64,000 nt of DNA, from positions 62,001-126,000 of the forward strand of contig JAAALK010000705.1 in the NCBI GenBank assembly GCA_019279435.1, written 5' to 3'. The stretch is from Zizania palustris. Its lineage: Eukaryota > Streptophyta > Magnoliopsida > Poales > Poaceae. Positions within the stretch are counted from its first letter, which is position 1; each line of letters opens with the position of its first letter. Below, piece by piece: positions 1 through 18,200 of this stretch. The position numbers and the translations under genes are program-made. The notes below the pieces were generated by a model that saw only the letters and a program-made list of their open reading frames with translations, searched no databases and had not been told where the DNA came from.

Positions 1-155
1 CCAGCCTTGTTGGTGTGCCAGCTGTTACGGCTCCGCCGCGCCGACGAGGTCCTGGGCCTCATCCCACTATTTCTTTTAAATACAATGATGAGATTTGTAC
101 CTTCCAATTCTGTTGAAAGTCTGACCTGTGACAATGCCTTTCCCATTCATTGCAG

Positions 156-4742
<4,587 letters not shown>

Positions 4743-6255
4743 CTTTTGACCACGCCATACGTGAGTTGGACATAGCACAATACGGGAAGTTGACTTCTGG
4801 CTGATTTTGGCTAATTATTATGGACATGGAGGCTGACAAACATTTTAGGAAATTTTCATACCTCTTGTGGATGATCACAAACAAGAACAGGGGCTTCACA
4901 ATATGTTTGTCTGAAAAAAAGAAACAGATAAGTTTCGGGTGTATGTTGTAGGATCTCTAGATGTTATTTATGTAGCCAGCATGTTACTATTTGTAGTTGA
5001 TGCATACAGAACACGATCTCTCGAGCATTCGTCTGCAGTAAACATTTTACCTTACAAAGATTCATATGCTGCAACTTGAGTTCATTTGTTCATGTCAGCG
5101 ATATGTTAAGAACATACTCATTGCTCTTGTTTGCTATATGTTTAAGAAACCATTTGCAGAATTTTAGTTGTAGAATAACGGCTTTGCTTACATCGATAAC
5201 CAATTTTAGGTTTCTATTCAGAATACCAAAACTGTTGGGCCCTCCTGCCTTTTAGTGATAGTCGACGTGTATTCAAAGGTAGTAGGGTGTGTTTGATAGC
5301 TGCATGTTGTGAAAGAAAAGTTATTGTGAAAAAGTTGTTGTGAGCTGACTGTTATTTATAACTGATATAATTTTTATTATTATAATATATATATATGTGA
5401 AAAAATTAACATTGATACAACTAAAAACTAGAAAATATAGAAAATATATTAGATAAATAAAAAAGTTTATAGTTTACCTTATAAAATAAGGTGCAACTAG
5501 ATAGCTATCTCATGAAATTATGTAATGTAGCATAATTATAATGATATTAAATCAATTAAGATACTTTGAATTCATAACTATCTAATTTATACAAAAAAGC
5601 AAAAAAACATGAGTAGAAAAGTAGGAGTAAGCTTTTTTCAAATTTGTACTAGAAAAAACTGATTTGTGAGAAAAATAGATTTAGTAAACCGGTTCAATTT
5701 CTATTTTTTCACAGCAAAAACAAAAACATATTTTAAAAGCAAAACCTTTCAACTTTTGCTTTGCCACGGTAAAAGCAGATTTCAAAAGTAGAATCAATTG
5801 AGGTCAAACTTTTACACCCGTTTCACCTTCACAATTGCAATTAATACTCAGGTGATTGGTTCTATCAACAGTTGCTTGACACAAGTTTTATGCTTTGCAC
5901 CGGTTTCACCTTTCACACGCCACAAAGGGAAGAAAAATGGAAAGACTTTAAAGAAGGGCAATAGCAAATGAACATTGGATTTTATCTAGTTTGCTTACAT
6001 CAACTACCAACGGTACCCATCTTTGGTCACCTCTTGAGACCAAAAGTATTCAAGCGTTATGGAGAATAATTTGACCTACCACAATATTTTCAGACTGCTA
6101 TCGCCCTGCCTGCTAAATAACTATTCTATAGTATTTCTACGGAGGGAAAAAAACTGTACATGCACTGGTAACTAAAGGCAGCTAAAACCTAAGAGTAAGC
6201 TAACAACAAACCCTGCAGCTCGATATGGTTATGCTACTTCATTCAATGTTTGAAA
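4743..6255. other. Intergenic space between convergent ECA3 and HOS15
   Basis: ECA3 (+) and HOS15 (-) end facing each other across 1.5 kb. It should hold both 3' UTRs, but no poly(A) signal stands out. The only structure seen is the Tourist-like copy at 5285-5819. Confidence 0.7.
5285..5819. mobile_element. Degenerate Tourist/Harbinger-like MITE (empty-site copy)
   Basis: It begins GGGTGTGTTTGATAGC and ends in the inverse of GGGTGTAAAAGTTTG. The interior follows the 980-2344 element closely (GTTGTGAGCTGACTG, the AT-rich ATTATTATAATAT block, AACATTGATACAACTAA), but the 816-bp hAT is absent. It is older or more decayed than its relative. Confidence 0.65.
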
Positions 6256-9200
6256 CTACATCCTAAAATCCATAACACAGACTGTGTTGTTGGAGAAACA
6301 AGCTGCAATCTTGCTGCATTCTTTGTTCCAGCACACTTCAAAAATGCCACCACTCCCTCTGTACGTCTTCAAGATCCTCCCTTCTTTCACCGACCATATG
6401 TGTAGGCATTGATCAAGGGACCCACTTGCTAAGTACTCACCACCAGGGCTAAATGCAACAGAATACACGGGTTGCCTGCAATCATGAATTAAGTTGAGTT
6501 CAGCTTTGAAAGCAAGCAAAAGAAAGTATCAAATCATTTTCTTCTGCTGGTATCAATACCTATGGCCAGCCAAGCTGTACAGAAGGCGTCCTTGCTCAAC
6601 TTCCCACAGCTTGATAGTCGAATCAAAAGATGCACTGCATACGAAAACAAAATAGTCAATCAATGCGGCAAAACATAAGGAAACTAAGAAAGTGGAGCTA
6701 CAGAAGTTCCTTAGAACCTTAGTAAAATTAGAAGCCAACTTACTAACATAAATGGGCAACAAAGATCCCTGGATTCCAGCATATCCAATATTCATTCAAG
6801 ATGAACTAAATTTGTTACCAACTGACAATTTTATTCCCACGAGATATTTTAAATTTTGGTGGGAGGACACAAAGTGTACCACAAGCAGGAAGGACAATAG
6901 AGCATTGCAGTGAAACAACTCAATATTGAGAATGAATAAATACTAACTAGTTCAGAACGAGTTCACCGAATTATAAATACACAGTACTCATTCATGAATA
7001 TCCCCAAGATAAACAGACACACTTGTGAGTCCAATTAGTACATCAACATCATCTTCTTTGTTTAGACATGTTGGTATGTTACAGAAGAGATTATGATGCT
7101 ACAAATAATTTGTTGAAGGTAGGTTTCTGTCTTCTTTTTTACAACTACATAAATTTCAGAAAACTGCACTTTTAAGTACTTTCAGAAAAGCTACACTTTC
7201 AGTTGCAAACAGTTTCAGAAAATTGGATTTTGCAGTACAAGTGTAGTTTTATGTAATTTACTCTCTTTTTCAAATAGGACAATGGGAACCAAAATAATAA
7301 ATTTGCAGTGTACTTCATCTGCCAAATTTCACAGGACAAAAGGCTAGAGGTGAGCTAGCTATTATCAACCATCAGATATCCAAATAGGAGCCTCAAGGCT
7401 TTAGTCATTGATGTGAATGACACTTACAAGTTACAAAGATAGCATTTAGGTATTTAATTTTCGCACAAATTATTACCTTGCCAAAAGCAACTGTTGATTG
7501 GGATTATTTGTTCCTGGCCCTGTTGGGCTCCATCTAATAGTGTATATTTCCTGCAAAATATAATTAAGTACATTATAGACAGTTGCATAGGTTCTAGGGA
7601 TCATAAAAGATGATAGTAGATTTCACAAACCTTTGTATGCTCCTTAAAATCAAAGACACATTTATCCTGCTTCATGCTCCATATCTACAAAATAAAAGGT
7701 AACAGAGTGGGAAATAGTTTTACGATGGAAGATAACACTAGCACTTCCCAAGGACTGCAACTGCAAACTCATAGGGTTATTTAAAAGAATTACCCCCAGA
7801 GTCTGTTTGACCAATTCAACTGTCTGTTTCATCAAATTATTTTTGCTGCCATTTTTAGAGCCATGTTACTGGTGTTTGTTGTTTTATCAAAAGCTTGTTT
7901 ACAGAACTGTCACATGAAAGGCGTACAGCAAAATAATTCAAAATCAACTTAGTAAAACGAAGTCACTTCCATCCCATAAACGAAATTCTAACCTTGACTA
8001 TGGTATCACATTGCTCATGTGATGTACTGATGTTTATGCATTACACAATTGATTGGACCACTAAAACAGTAAACAAAAAAACTATCAACAGTTCAGGGTA
8101 ACATCAACAACAACATCAACAAAGCCTTTTAGTCCCAAGCAAGTTGGGGTAGGCTAGAGTTGAAACCCAACAAGAAGTCACCAAAAAGAGAGAGAGAGAG
8201 AAAGGGGAGGGGAAAAGCTTTTAAGAGCACTAAAAGGGAAAAGGCCTAATCACGGTTCGGTCACGTGGATAGCTTCTTTCCAAGCCCTTCTATCCAAACA
8301 CAACTCCTTTGGGATATTCCATTCCTTCAAGTCCCTTTTGATTGCCCCCCCCCATGTCAAGTTTGGTCGCCCTCTACCTCTCTTCACATTATTGACCCGT
8401 CTTATGATACCTTTGTGCACCGGTGCCTCTGGGGGTCTCCGGTGGACATGCCCAAACCATCTCAACCGGTGTTGCATAAGCTTTTCTTCAATTGGCGCTA
8501 CTCCTAGCCGATCGCGTATGTCATCGTTCCTCACTCGGTCCAATCTTGTGTGCCCACATATCCAACGCAACATACGCATCTCTGTGACACATAGTTGTTG
8601 GATATGCCGCCTCTTAGTAGGCCAACACTCAGCCCCATATAACATAGCAGGCCTAATCGCCGTCCTGTAGAACTTGCCTTTCAACTTCTGTGGCACTCTC
8701 TTGTCACATAGGACTCCCGATGCTTGACGCCATTTCATCCACCCCGCTTTGATCCTATGGCTAACATCTTCATCAATATCACCATCTCTCTGAAGCATCG
8801 ATCCCAAATAACGGAAGGTGTCCTTCTTTGGTACTACTTGGCCTCCCAAGCTTACATCTCCATCCTCACTAATTGTAGTACCAAAGTCACATCTCGTATA
8901 CTTGGTTTTGGTCCTGCTAATTCTAAATCCTTTTGACTCTAGGGTCTGACGCCATAACTCTAGCTTTCTATTTACTCCTTCCCGGCTTTCATCTACTAGA
9001 ACTACATCGTCAGCGAAAAGCATACACCAAGGAATATCTCCTTGTATATCCCTCGTGACCTCATCTATCACTAAGGCAAATAGGTAAGGGCTCAAAGCTG
9101 AACCTTGATGTAGTCCTATGTTAATCGGGAAAACATTTGTATCACCATCAGTTGTTCGGACACTAGTCACAACCTTGTCATACATGTCCTTAATGAGCGT

Positions 9201-12200
9201 AACATACTTTGTTGGGACTTTATGCTTATCTAATGCCCACCATATGAGATTCCTAGGTATTTTATCATAGGCCTTTTCCAAGTCGATAAAAACCATGTGC
9301 AAGTCCTTCTTCTGCTCCTTATACCGCTCCATGACCTGTCTTATTAAAAAAATTGCTTTCATGGTTGACCTTCCAGGCATGAATCCAAATTGGTTCATGG
9401 TGATATGCGTCATTCCTCTTAGGCGATGCTCAATAACTCTCTCCCAAAGCTTCATAGTGTGGCTCATGAGCTTAATCCCTCGATAGTTGGTACAACTTTG
9501 AATATCTCCCTTGTTCTTGAAGATTGGTACTAATGTACTCCTCCTCCACTCATCGGGCATCTTGTTTGATCGAAAAATATGGTTGAACAACTTGGTTAGC
9601 CAAACGATAGCAATATCCCCAAGGCATTTCCACACCTCTATTGGGATACCATCCGGACCCATCGCCTTGCCCCCTTTCATTCTCTTTAAAGCTTCTTTGA
9701 CCTCTGACTCTTGGATCCTGCGTACAAAGCATCTATTTAAATCATCAAAGGAGTCATCCAATTGGGTGTCCATAGTCTCATTCTCACCATTGAAAAGATT
9801 GTCAAAATACCTCTGCCACCTCTGTTTGATGTCTTGTCCTTTCACCAAGAGTTGATCCATCTCATTCAACAGTTCAGGGTAAAATAGATAATTTTGCAGG
9901 AGCTTTATTTCTGGACTGTGGCAACCATGGTCATCGAGGCATTGCCATGGCGATGCTCAGTGTTTACAAAAACAGACGTCTAGGACGCCTAGGTGCCACC
10001 TAGGCACTGAGCGCCACTGCTCTGCACCACTTTTGACCTAGCAAAAGAGTTAGGCAGAAAACCACCTAGGCAGTGCCTAGGCAGCGAACGCACTGGGTGG
10101 CCTAGGAGCACTGGGAGGCCTACATGGCTACTTGCATCATGGGCGGTCTGCGTGGAGCCATGGATTAGTTAGGGTTGAGGAGGCAGGGTCACAGGGAAAT
10201 CTACCACTCCTTAGTCCTTCCGTGTGCTGCCATCAGGATCTAGCACTCGCCTCTCATCACCACCGCTGGCCACTGTCAAGGAGGCAGGGAGATCCTTCAC
10301 CATGGCTCCGCCTCTCGCCACCGTAGCGCCTACTTGCCTCTCATTGCCACTGCAGCCTGGGTGAGATCCCAAGCCGGCTCCACATTAGCTTTCCCAGCGA
10401 GTGCAACCCCTCTTCCTCCAAGAAAGGTGCCACTGCTGCAACAGCGTCCGAGGACAATGCTATGGTGACAAGACAATGGCGAGAGGCTGGGAGCTAAGGC
10501 ATCCCACTGCCTTAGCCATTGCCAGTAGCGTCGTGGCAAATCGTGGACTCAGACAGCATGGCCGACACAAGGGACAGATGGGAGAGACGCCATGGGAGAG
10601 AGCGATAGGTGGCATCTAAAGAGTGTGAGGGTAACTAGGGTTAGGGTTTTAAGAGAAAAAACTGGGCTTTAAATGGGCTGTTGGACTAGATTTTAAATGT
10701 CCTAGTGCAATGTTAACTATATATTCTTTCAAAAATAAATTTTGTTAGGCATCACCTCGCCTTACTGCTTAAAAGGTAAGGCGGTCCTTGGTTGTCTCAC
10801 CACGCCTTACCATCTTAATAACTATGGTGACAAGTTTTTCATGTGTGCATTAGGGACAACTGGATCTAGTCCTTATTTGAGCCACCAATTCTCATAATGA
10901 AAAATAGACTATAGCGCTGATGGGATGTATCAGGTCAAAGAAAGTAGCTTACCAAGAAAAAACATGTCAATGTATTATATCAACTCAATTGCACATCTAA
11001 CAGGTTCAGTTTAATATCATATAGGCCTAGTTTAGCAGCCCAGGGATCCTGGCCCATCCACATGGAATTGGCCAGAATCCCAGCCTGCCAAACTAGCCAT
11101 AGAGTACAAAAATACACAAATGACTATATTACAACATTTAGAAATGGAAGATTAAATGATTGGTTTGAAACTGTTACAGTATATATTACCTTAGCAGTCC
11201 AATCATCTGAACATGAAGCCAACAAAGAACCAGTTGGATCCCACTTGATAGCGTTAACTTCACTCTGCAAATGTGTATTTGTCACAATCAAAGGTCAAAC
11301 TGGTTGCTACTTTTCCAGTTATTTTTACATGAAAACAACAAACTCTTATGCTTGAATGCAAATAATATCATGGCATTCATGATTCATTCAATATACTTAT
11401 CAGTGATCACATTCACCCAATATACTCTGCAGCATCAATAATTTTGCAGGCTTGCAGCTCAGCAATACATGTCTGACTAGTGGTAGTGGAAGGCAGTCAA
11501 CCAAATCAAATAGAATGAATAGAAGGAATAATTGTTCGCTAACTCTTAACAGATTTGAGTCATAGAACAGTGCTCCTGTTGGTCTGTTGGTCCAACTCCA
11601 ACATTATAGAGCTAAAGATCTCAACCAAGAAAGGTACAGTTACTAGCATCCTCTGCTTTGTTTATGGCTAGTTGATCTGATGTGTATTACCCTTCAGAAT
11701 TTTACATAAGAGTTCTTTTGCATTTTATAAAATATAGAATATCTTCTTTTTTTTGTTAAGTCCACTACCCTATCCCCCCCCCCATCTCTAAGTCGTTTAT
11801 GATTCCAGAAATCAACTCTGAACTCCAAGACCAAGTATTGTACACCCTGAGTATTTCAGAGAACTTGGTGGTTGTGGCACATGAGATACAGAAAGATCAA
11901 TGTGTCACGGAAGACAGCACATTTTTTTTTGAAAGAAGACAGCACATATTGAAAGCATGTACTGTGGAAAACACCAACCTGATGGCCACTGAATGATTTA
12001 ACTGGGCATTGATCCCCAATCTTGCAAACATAGATCATGTTATCAGTTGAGCATGTTGCAAAAGAGTTATTGTTCCTCCAATCAACATCCAGTGTTGGAG
12101 CTACACGAAAAATAGAACCAAGTTAGCTTTATTGCTGAACAGAAATGCATCTAGTTCAATACAGAGAAATGTCATGAAAAAAATAGCATCCTTATGGCAT

Positions 12201-15200
12201 GCAAATTATACCTGAATGAAATTCAAATTGCTGTTTACACTCCCATGTCTTTGTATCCCACACAATAGCAGTTTTATCAACACTTCCACTAAGGAGGAAA
12301 TCTCCTTTCTTATTCCATTTCAAGGAAAATATAGGGCCCTTGTGTTTGAATAAAGTCTGCTTCAATTCTCCTGATAAATTCAATTAAAAGAATGGAACAA
12401 AAGAGCAGGGTGAACATACAGTAGTTCATCTGTGTGGCTATGCAATTTCTAAAAATGTAATAAGAGTAGCAAGGAATTTATCACCAGGCTGCTTCTTGGC
12501 AAAATTTTAAATGCACATTAAATAGTTCTGTGAAAGCAGTACTTCCCCAATTTGTATGTTCCAATACAGTTAATTCTTATCACACAAAACTACAAACAAA
12601 ATATACAAAGCCAAGTAGCCAACAGAACATGCATACTAAGTAGTCATTTCCATACCATCCCTACTCCATATTCTTGCCTGCCCATCATAGGAGCCAGTAG
12701 CCAGTAGTGTTCCTTCCCCCTGGAAGAGATGATAAGCAAAACAAATACTAAGATGAACGTGTCAAAGTAGAGGAACCTAGATGCAAAAATTAGTTTTTTG
12801 CATAATGAACAAATAAACAAGTGAGCTACTGGTACAAATGGCTATCAATAGCAAGCATATTTATAAAACTCACATTCCAATCAAGTGTGGTGACATCCTT
12901 GCTCTTCTCATTAGTTCGGCCCTTAAAATGTTTCAAACATGAACACCTGGAGGAGATGACTGTGTGAGGGAACCACATGGACCGTCTGGAATTGTCCAGA
13001 TTCTAGCTGTTGAGTCTCCTGACCTAGAATATACAAATTACAAATTAGTAATGTGAGACAACAAAGAGGATACATACAGATTGAAAATATTCTTGTTATT
13101 AAGATGGTAAATACATGTAATTTGTGACAAACTAGAAAAGAGATGCAATAGGATGACTATACAAAAGGAAATAAACATGAGCATGGAAGTTTTGATAGGC
13201 TGATATGAGAATAAAGGGTGAAATCCCTTCATTTTAATCTTGAAAAGTCAAATTCCAACCCTTGGGGCAAATTTCAAAGAATAAGTATTAAAATATGCAG
13301 CAATAGACTTGATGACTGTTCACATATAGACTTAAGCACTTGATGTCATGTTAGGTTGAATACACAATGAGGACATAAGGCTATGGGAGCATAAATAATC
13401 AATACAATAATACAAACATTCGCGCAGGATAGAAGATAAAGGACTCACCCAGAAGCTAGAAGGGAACCAGCTGGACTCCATGCACAAGCAAAAACCTAAA
13501 TAGTAAATAAAACAAATTAGAAAGAAACAGTAAGAGTAAGACAAGAGAACAGGCTTCACTACTCCATGATAGAGTCAAATAGCTGTACAGCAGAAGGCAT
13601 AGCTAACCTCTGAACTATGTCCTTCCAAAACAGTCACATCAGCACTAGAAATTTCATGCGCGGTTGTACTTACATCCATTGGTGTGGGACCTGTAGCAAT
13701 AAGATTTAGTACACCGCAGCATGTAAAGTTAAAGTGGTATACACAAAAAGCTTTAAAATATGATGAACTGAGGTCTGTTTCTCTTTCTCCAGTCTCCACA
13801 CAATCAATTCTATAAGAAACTGTTACTGCTAGAATTACATTAACTTTCTCTTCTTTCATTAGCTAAAGGTAAATTCTACCATTGAAATTAAAACACAATA
13901 TCCAAAATCAGTTCCATGCACAAGTTAGTGTTGTTTCACTTATGTATATCAAACAATATATGGATTGAGACAGCAGATTAGAACTGTGCTTATGTCAAGC
14001 ATCAATGCACCTTAGAACATAGTTTTAGCAATTCATTGCCATCAGGAATATGGATACTAATATACACACTTACAAATGTATCAGAATATTGATCAGTTGT
14101 ATTTTATTAGTGGCATACATTCTGATTAATATTTAAGAAATATAATTTTTGGTTATTTATGTACTTTTTCAGAGTTCTAACACTATTTTTATACGGTAAC
14201 ACCATTTGTCATGGCCTCAGGTCATGGGCCGGAGGGCGCCCACCTGTGAACAGTTCCGGTGGTACTGTAGCAGATAAACAGTTAAACATCAGATTTTGGT
14301 TATGAGTCTTAATGGCTAAGTATTGTAATTAGATTAGTTAAGAGTTGGATTGGTTTGTTAGTTGTTAGATCCGGAGACTCTGTACTATATAAACAGAGCC
14401 TAACCGAGAGCTTAGGTCATCGAGTATTCAGATTAGGTTTTGCCTTCTTGTATCCCTACCTCTTCGCCGCGTCACCGCAATAGTGCCGCCACGATAGAGA
14501 GGTCCAGGACCTTGACCATCTACCTCTTTTAAATATAGTTTGAGAAGATTAGTTACTACCAATTCCATAGAAATCCCTACCGGTGACAACTTGGTATCAG
14601 AGCTCTCGAGTTCTTCCACTGCAATGAATTCCCAATCTAGCACCGGTTCGAGGAGCACCGTCGATGACATGTTAAAGGCTATTATGCAACACCTAGATGC
14701 CATCGAAGAGAAGTACACTCCAGGCGAAAGTCGTAGAATTGGAAGCAGTGGTGACAGAGCGGGTGGACATGATTGAAGAGAAGCTGCAGCCGACCCAACC
14801 CTTGGAGGAGAGGGTAGCCACGTTGGAAGTGCTCATCCAAAATCTTGGCCGACAACATCCCCAGGCTGCCGCTGATCACGTGGATCCACCTCCGCGCCAC
14901 TAGGGAGGGAGGCTGCCAAGGCCGCTCCGGTGGCGGCGTGGGCGACCTCGGCAAGGCTAGGTCGAGCAACGACGGCTTAGTCGACGACGTCAACAGCGCT
15001 GCGGAGGCCAACGCTACTTCCCTGACCATGCAGAGCACACCCTCGCGCGCACGGCCGGCGGCTTGGTCAACAGTTGGGGGATCAACGTGGGATGCCTTGG
15101 CAGCACCAACAGCCCAGCTCGTCCTGGTTTTCAAGGGGGGAAGAGATGTCATGGCCTCAGATTATGGGCCGAAGGTCCTAGCCCGCCTGTGAACAGTACC

Positions 15201-18200
15201 AGTGGTACTATAGCAGATAAATAGTTAAATATCATATTTTGGTTAGGAGTCTTAATGACTAAGTATTGTAATCAGATTAGTTAAGAGTTGGATTGGTTTG
15301 TTAATTGTTAGATCCAGAGACTCTGTACTATATAAACAGAGCATGGCTAAGGGCTTAAGTCGTCGAGTATTCAGATTAGGCTTTGCCTTCTTGTATCCCT
15401 ACCTCTTCGCCGCATCGCCGCAACGGCGCCACCACGACGGAAAGGTCCAGGACCTCGACCATCTACCTCTTTTAAATATAGTTTGAGAAGATTAGTTACT
15501 ACCAATTCTGTGGAAATCCCTACCAGTGACACCATTATTGTTTAATATATGTTCCCATTAATAGAACATATAACACATACCACGATGATATTATCAAGCC
15601 AATAGCCAATGCGTGTGTTTTGCAAATGATGAAAGAAAATGTGGCATAATAATGCCTAAAATAAATGAAATATTTTTCATGAATTATGTTACTCATTTAT
15701 TACAGTGTGCTCACCTTGACTATATATGTACTGATCCATTTATATCGGATTGTTATGTAATATTAAACAAATGAGAGTATCTGTAAAAATTGTAGTTAGG
15801 GTTAGGGGGGATTGATGAGGTGGTAGATTCACTGACAACACCACTCCATCCTTTTAAAAGGAGTACATGTTGTTCCAATAGATTGGATTGCACTAGTAAA
15901 ATATATAAGCTGCTACGCTTGGTCTCAGTAGTTAGTACTTTATCCATGTCTCTTGAGCCCCAATTGATATACTCCTACTTTCAAAACACATCAAATGCAT
16001 CCTTAAAATTAAACTAAATTTCACAACATCATGCTCTTCTGGTGTCTGCATTCTTTCAGAACACAAATGCTACATTAAAATCTCAAAATCTTACACTCTT
16101 ACATGCAATAAGATATTCCTCCATGGTGCAAGTTATACATTAATCTCAAAGAGCCTGTTTGGGTTCAGGGCTGATTGCACAAGAACAAAAACCAAAGAAG
16201 TAAAGTTTGGTAAAGTTTGTCTTCATAAATGAACTAGAGAGTAGAGGCTAGATCACTAGAGAGATAATGTGGATGGAATCTTACCTAAAAAATCCCAATC
16301 CAAGTGATGTTACTAAATTTGTGTCTCATAGGATAGTAGGACAAAATAACATAAAGGGCATAAACTGATCAGAGACATCCAATCAACACATATAAATCAA
16401 AAGGCCTTCATATCCTTCATTGAAGTAAGAGAAAATTTTGTATATGCTACTGAAAATTCACCAGTTTCGTATATGCCACTGAAAATTTGTTGTTCTCGTA
16501 TATGCCACTGCTTCAGTTTTATGTGTCCGTATATACCACTATTGTCAGTTTCAACATTAGTCAACGTTAATTTTTTTTTCTAAATGGCAAAACTACCCTT
16601 AGCTCACAACACAAGGAATCAAGGATGGCCAAGGGATGCACACGGAATCACGCCACCACCGCCATCACTGCCGAACCCTCACCCACTCCTCATCACTCCC
16701 CAGCCCATCCCTGATTCCCTGCGTTGTGAGTTAGGAAAGTTTTGTCATTTAAAAAAAACTAACATTGACTAATATTGAAACTAATGACAGTGGCATATAC
16801 GGCCACGAAAAATTGAAGCAATGGCATATCCGGGAATAACAAATTTTCAGTGGCATATACGGAAACCGGTGAACTTTCAATGGCATATATGAAATTTTCT
16901 CTTGAAGTAAACTAGTGAAGCTCCTCCATAGCCTAGTGAATTACTAAATATGATAGAATCATTCATTTTAAAATATCAATGGGTTAGTTGTTATTGTGTA
17001 TTGTGTAATGTATTACCCAAGGTTGTTATGGCAATGTGGTGAAGCGTGGCGACCTATCACTTTCACAACTTTACAGCGACTGGCGCGACATGGTGATGCC
17101 ATAGACACATCGGCATGGTGAATATATTATGATATTAGAAATTAAAATAGCAATGTAAATGCAACACAAAAGACATAAAACTATCTTATCTCTCAGAGTT
17201 TCAAATCTCTCATCTCTTAAAAGTCATCTAAAGAAAACTATGAAAAGTGACTTTAAAAAACTAGGAGAAGAAAGGATTGCACATGTTGCATGAGCCAAGT
17301 CATAGAGAGGAAAGGCATGACACTTGTTTATGAACCAACTATTTTGATTTTGTAAAGGATAGTGGCAAATAATTCAGAAAATTAGACACACTAGAAAAAT
17401 AATAAAAAACAAATCAAATTATTTGAGCCAACTGTAGTAATATTGCAATGCTTATGCCACACAAATATGTTAAACAGTCAAGGCATTGGTGCAGCATCTG
17501 GAAAATTTTCCCAAATGGTATGTTTAGGCTCAGTATATACCAACAGAAACATGACTTGCCATATTTAAGATATGTGAGGCACACAGCACAGCACAGCACA
17601 GTGGCACAGCACATAATAGCAGTAGCACACAGAGAGGAGATAAGAGAGAGAGATGAACACCACTAGCCTCCACCCATCCGTAATCTTCCCTTCTCTTTCT
17701 CTTCCAGCTGCCGCTGCCGTCCAATCCCCGTTGTCTCCCACCACCGCCTGCCGCCCACCAGAGAGCCACAAAGCCAAGGTGCGGGCATGGCTTGGAGTGC
17801 TGCCCTTCCCTTCCCTTCTCTTTCTGTTCCAACCGCTCACTACCACCCACCGGATCTAGCCACCACCGCTTTCAGTCAGGAGCACTGCCATTGCCTTTGG
17901 CCTGGATCTGCCCATTGCCGCCTTTGTCCTGGATCTGCCCACCACCGCATTCAGCCAGGATCTGCCTACCACCGCCTGCCACGCCCATCACGGGCGTCAT
18001 GGAATGCCATGGGAGTGCCATGGGCTTGTGGCAGTCCCCATAGGCCAGTTGCGCACTTGTGCTGTGGCGCTCCTGTGGAGCATTGCCAAAAATACCACAG
18101 TGACATATCGTCTCTATAGCAATGATATAGCGATGCCATAACAACTATGGTATTACCCTTATTTATATGGCAACTGTGGGTGGCTCCAAAAATATATATT

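Larger units (their letters stand above)
14207..15531 (+). mobile_element. Short non-autonomous LTR retrotransposon in HOS15 intron 3
   Basis: Two direct repeats (14207-14588 and 15147-15531) start TGTCATGG and end GTGACA. The 5-bp duplication CCATT lies at 14202-14206 and 15532-15536. A primer-binding site TGGTATCAGAGC (tRNA-Met type) is at 14592-14603, and a purine tract CAAGGGGGGAAGAGA precedes the 3' repeat. The internal part is only about 560 bp and keeps a gag N-terminal relic (14624-14776, [20 protein letters not shown]) but no pol. By size and content it is TRIM/LARD-like. Its ends and primer site resemble those of the Gypsy at 27662. Confidence 0.88.

Noticed and set aside
1..155. 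Possible upstream coding exon of ECA3
   Set aside because: The only open frame (SLVGVPAVTAPP...) does not fit the ECA3 sequence before VNEAVVSG and runs into a stop. Treated as intron.
12874..13023. Alternative splicing to avoid the HOS15 stop
   Set aside because: No GT donor/AG acceptor pair around 12930 keeps the conserved [19 protein letters not shown] block, so a one-base indel is simpler.
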